Shown here piece by piece: positions 5,617 to 6,443 of a stretch of 6,443 nucleotides of DNA; position 1 is the stretch's first letter; the number at the start of each line of letters is the position of its first letter. Origin of the DNA: UBA4823 sp034436035 (GTDB lineage Bacteria; Chloroflexota; Anaerolineae; Anaerolineales; UBA4823); the NCBI GenBank assembly GCA_034436035.1, contig DAOTVW010000335.1:1-6443 (forward strand). Direction: 5' to 3'. The position numbers were made by a program, and so were the translations under genes. Below the pieces are notes generated by a model. That model was not told the DNA's origin. It saw nothing but the letters and a program-made list of their open reading frames with translations, and did no database searches.

Positions 5617-6443
5617 ATGAAAGGGCATTTTGTAGATTTACACACGGCGAATGGTTTGTTGACACACAAGGGCGGTCTTTTAATCTCCCGTAGTGGAATG
5701 CGGCGCAGGGGCCTGGCGGTTGAGTTGATTTCCGGCCTTTTCGTGCTGGTCCTGCTGCTTGCGGTTGGGGCCGGCATGGCGTCAGCCTATACGGAAGGAC
5801 AATCCAACAACTTCTTCGGCACCGGGGCGGGATCCAGTAACTCGGGGAACAACTACAACTCCTTTTTCGGCGGCTACGCCGGCTATTCCAACAACTACGG
5901 CACTTACAACACCTTTTCCGGTTATTTAGCCGGCTATTCCAACACCACCGGCGATTACAACACCTTTTCCGGTGTTGGCGCCGGCTATTCCAACACCATC
6001 GGAAATTCCAACTCCTTTTTCGGCGCCTACGCCGGCTATTCCAACAACTACGGCAAATCCAACACCTTTTCCGGTTATGGCGCCGGCTATTCCAACACCA
6101 CCGGCTATCGAAACACCTTTTCCGGTGTTGGCGCCGGCTATTCCAACACCACCGGAAATTCCAACTCCTTTTTCGGCGTCTACGCCGGCTATTCCAACAT
6201 CACCGGCCAATCCAACACCTTTTCCGGTTATTCTGCCGGCTATCACAACACGGTCGAGTCCTCCAACACCTTTGTCGGATTCAATGCCGACCTCAACCCG
6301 GGAAGCGACCCGACCCATAACCCTGTCACCAACGCCACGGCGATAGGCGCTAACTCCTATGTCTCCAGTTCCAACAGCCTGGTTCTTGGGAGCATTGCCG
6401 GATTGAACGGCGCGACTGCCAGTGTGAATGTCGGTATTGGGAC
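5617..6443 (+). CDS. Secreted Asn/Gly-rich repeat protein, adhesin/tail-fibre-like (3' truncated by window edge)
   Basis: The frame is open from ATG 5617 to the window end, 275 codons. Residues 1-32 form a long basic N-region ending in MRRRG. A hydrophobic core (about 33-54) and a signal-peptidase-like ASA site (55-57, cut before Tyr58) follow, so export by Sec is likely. From residue 63 there are nine 17-residue repeats of the form (S/Y)N(T/S)F(S/F)GxxAGYSNTTGx, and a degenerate tenth near 216-226. After them, AIGANSYVSSSNSLVLGS (about 242-259) and NVGIGT at the edge resemble the sequence that leads into peptidase S74 (endosialidase chaperone) domains or YadA-like stalks. A surface adhesin or fibre that trimerises through a beta-roll is the best guess. 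Long proteins with such repeats are often annotated only as hypothetical. It has its own promoter-like region and probably is not cotranscribed with the upstream operon. The C-terminus is not visible, so anchoring is unknown. Confidence 0.8.
   Translation, partial: MKGHFVDLHTANGLLTHKGGLLISRSGMRRRGLAVELISGLFVLVLLLAVGAGMASAYTEGQSNNFFGTGAGSSNSGNNYNSFFGGYAGYSNNYGTYNTFSGYLAGYSNTTGDYNTFSGVGAGYSNTIGNSNSFFGAYAGYSNNYGKSNTFSGYGAGYSNTTGYRNTFSGVGAGYSNTTGNSNSFFGVYAGYSNITGQSNTFSGYSAGYHNTVESSNTFVGFNADLNPGSDPTHNPVTNATAIGANSYVSSSNSLVLGSIAGLNGATASVNVGIG
5803..6261 (+). repeat. Nine tandem 51-nt repeats with a 153-nt higher-order period
   Basis: Units begin at 5803, 5854, 5905, 5956, 6007, 6058, 6109, 6160 and 6211; a decayed tenth begins at 6262. 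The core GCCGGCTATTCCAAC recurs every 51 nt from 5878 to 6184, and in altered form at 6235. Units fall into three types by residues 5-8: FGxY (units 2, 5, 8), SGY (3, 6, 9) and SGVG (4, 7). By hand count, units 2-4 match units 5-7 at about 140 of 153 bases, while neighbouring units match less well (unit 4 against 5, about 38 of 51). This indicates growth by duplication of a three-unit block. The first unit is the most divergent full-length unit. Confidence 0.92.

Noticed and set aside
5803..6261. CRISPR-like regular repeats
   Set aside because: The units are contiguous, in-frame and protein-coding, with no unique spacers between them.
5926..6318. Antisense frame with Gly/Val/Ile repeats across the array
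   Set aside because: The 51-nt unit is a multiple of 3 and lacks stops in this frame, so an open frame arises by repetition. No start signal or signal peptide supports it.
5972..6346. + strand Pro/Thr-rich frame across the array
   Set aside because: It is the same repeat artefact in another frame. The frame from 5617 has a strong ribosome site, a signal peptide and known-type repeats.

Overview
The window reads as a chromosomal surface-polysaccharide locus from a Gram-negative bacterium. A proteobacterium, possibly a delta- or gammaproteobacterial type, is plausible, but there is no rRNA or other marker gene to fix the taxon. All recognisable genes are on the + strand and most of the DNA is coding.

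Positions 1-475 hold the 3' end of an unrecognised gene (to 326). Its stop overlaps the ATG of a 46-codon remnant (323-463) that carries a sulfotransferase-type PAPS-binding loop and then stops, so this looks like a decayed or deleted sulfotransferase gene. Positions 476-2896 encode a large multi-spanning GT-C (GT39-like) glycosyltransferase with a C-terminal extracytoplasmic beta-rich region. By eye this whole first part is AT-rich.

Positions 2906-5389 are clearly more GC-rich and form a tight module: a membrane-anchored GT2 glycosyltransferase of the polyprenyl-phosphate sugar-transferase type, a class I SAM-dependent methyltransferase (4-nt overlap), and a membrane protein of the lysylphosphatidylglycerol-synthase transmembrane/flippase-like family (TTG start, 4-nt gap). 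Together with the GT-C enzyme these suggest a lipid-linked sugar pathway. In that model the GT2 enzyme loads a sugar on undecaprenyl phosphate, the GT-C enzyme uses polyprenyl-linked sugar on the periplasmic side, and the methyltransferase and membrane protein assist in modification or transport. The individual domains are well supported; the joint pathway is inference.

Positions 5390-5616 are a non-coding, AT-rich gap with a candidate promoter. After it comes a separate transcription unit, a secreted repeat protein that runs off the window end. It has an unusually long signal-peptide N-region, then about nine 17-residue Asn/Gly/aromatic repeats (51 nt each) arranged in a three-repeat (153-nt) higher-order pattern. 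It then enters sequence resembling the stretch found before the endosialidase-chaperone (peptidase S74) domain in bacterial adhesin or tail-fibre-like proteins.
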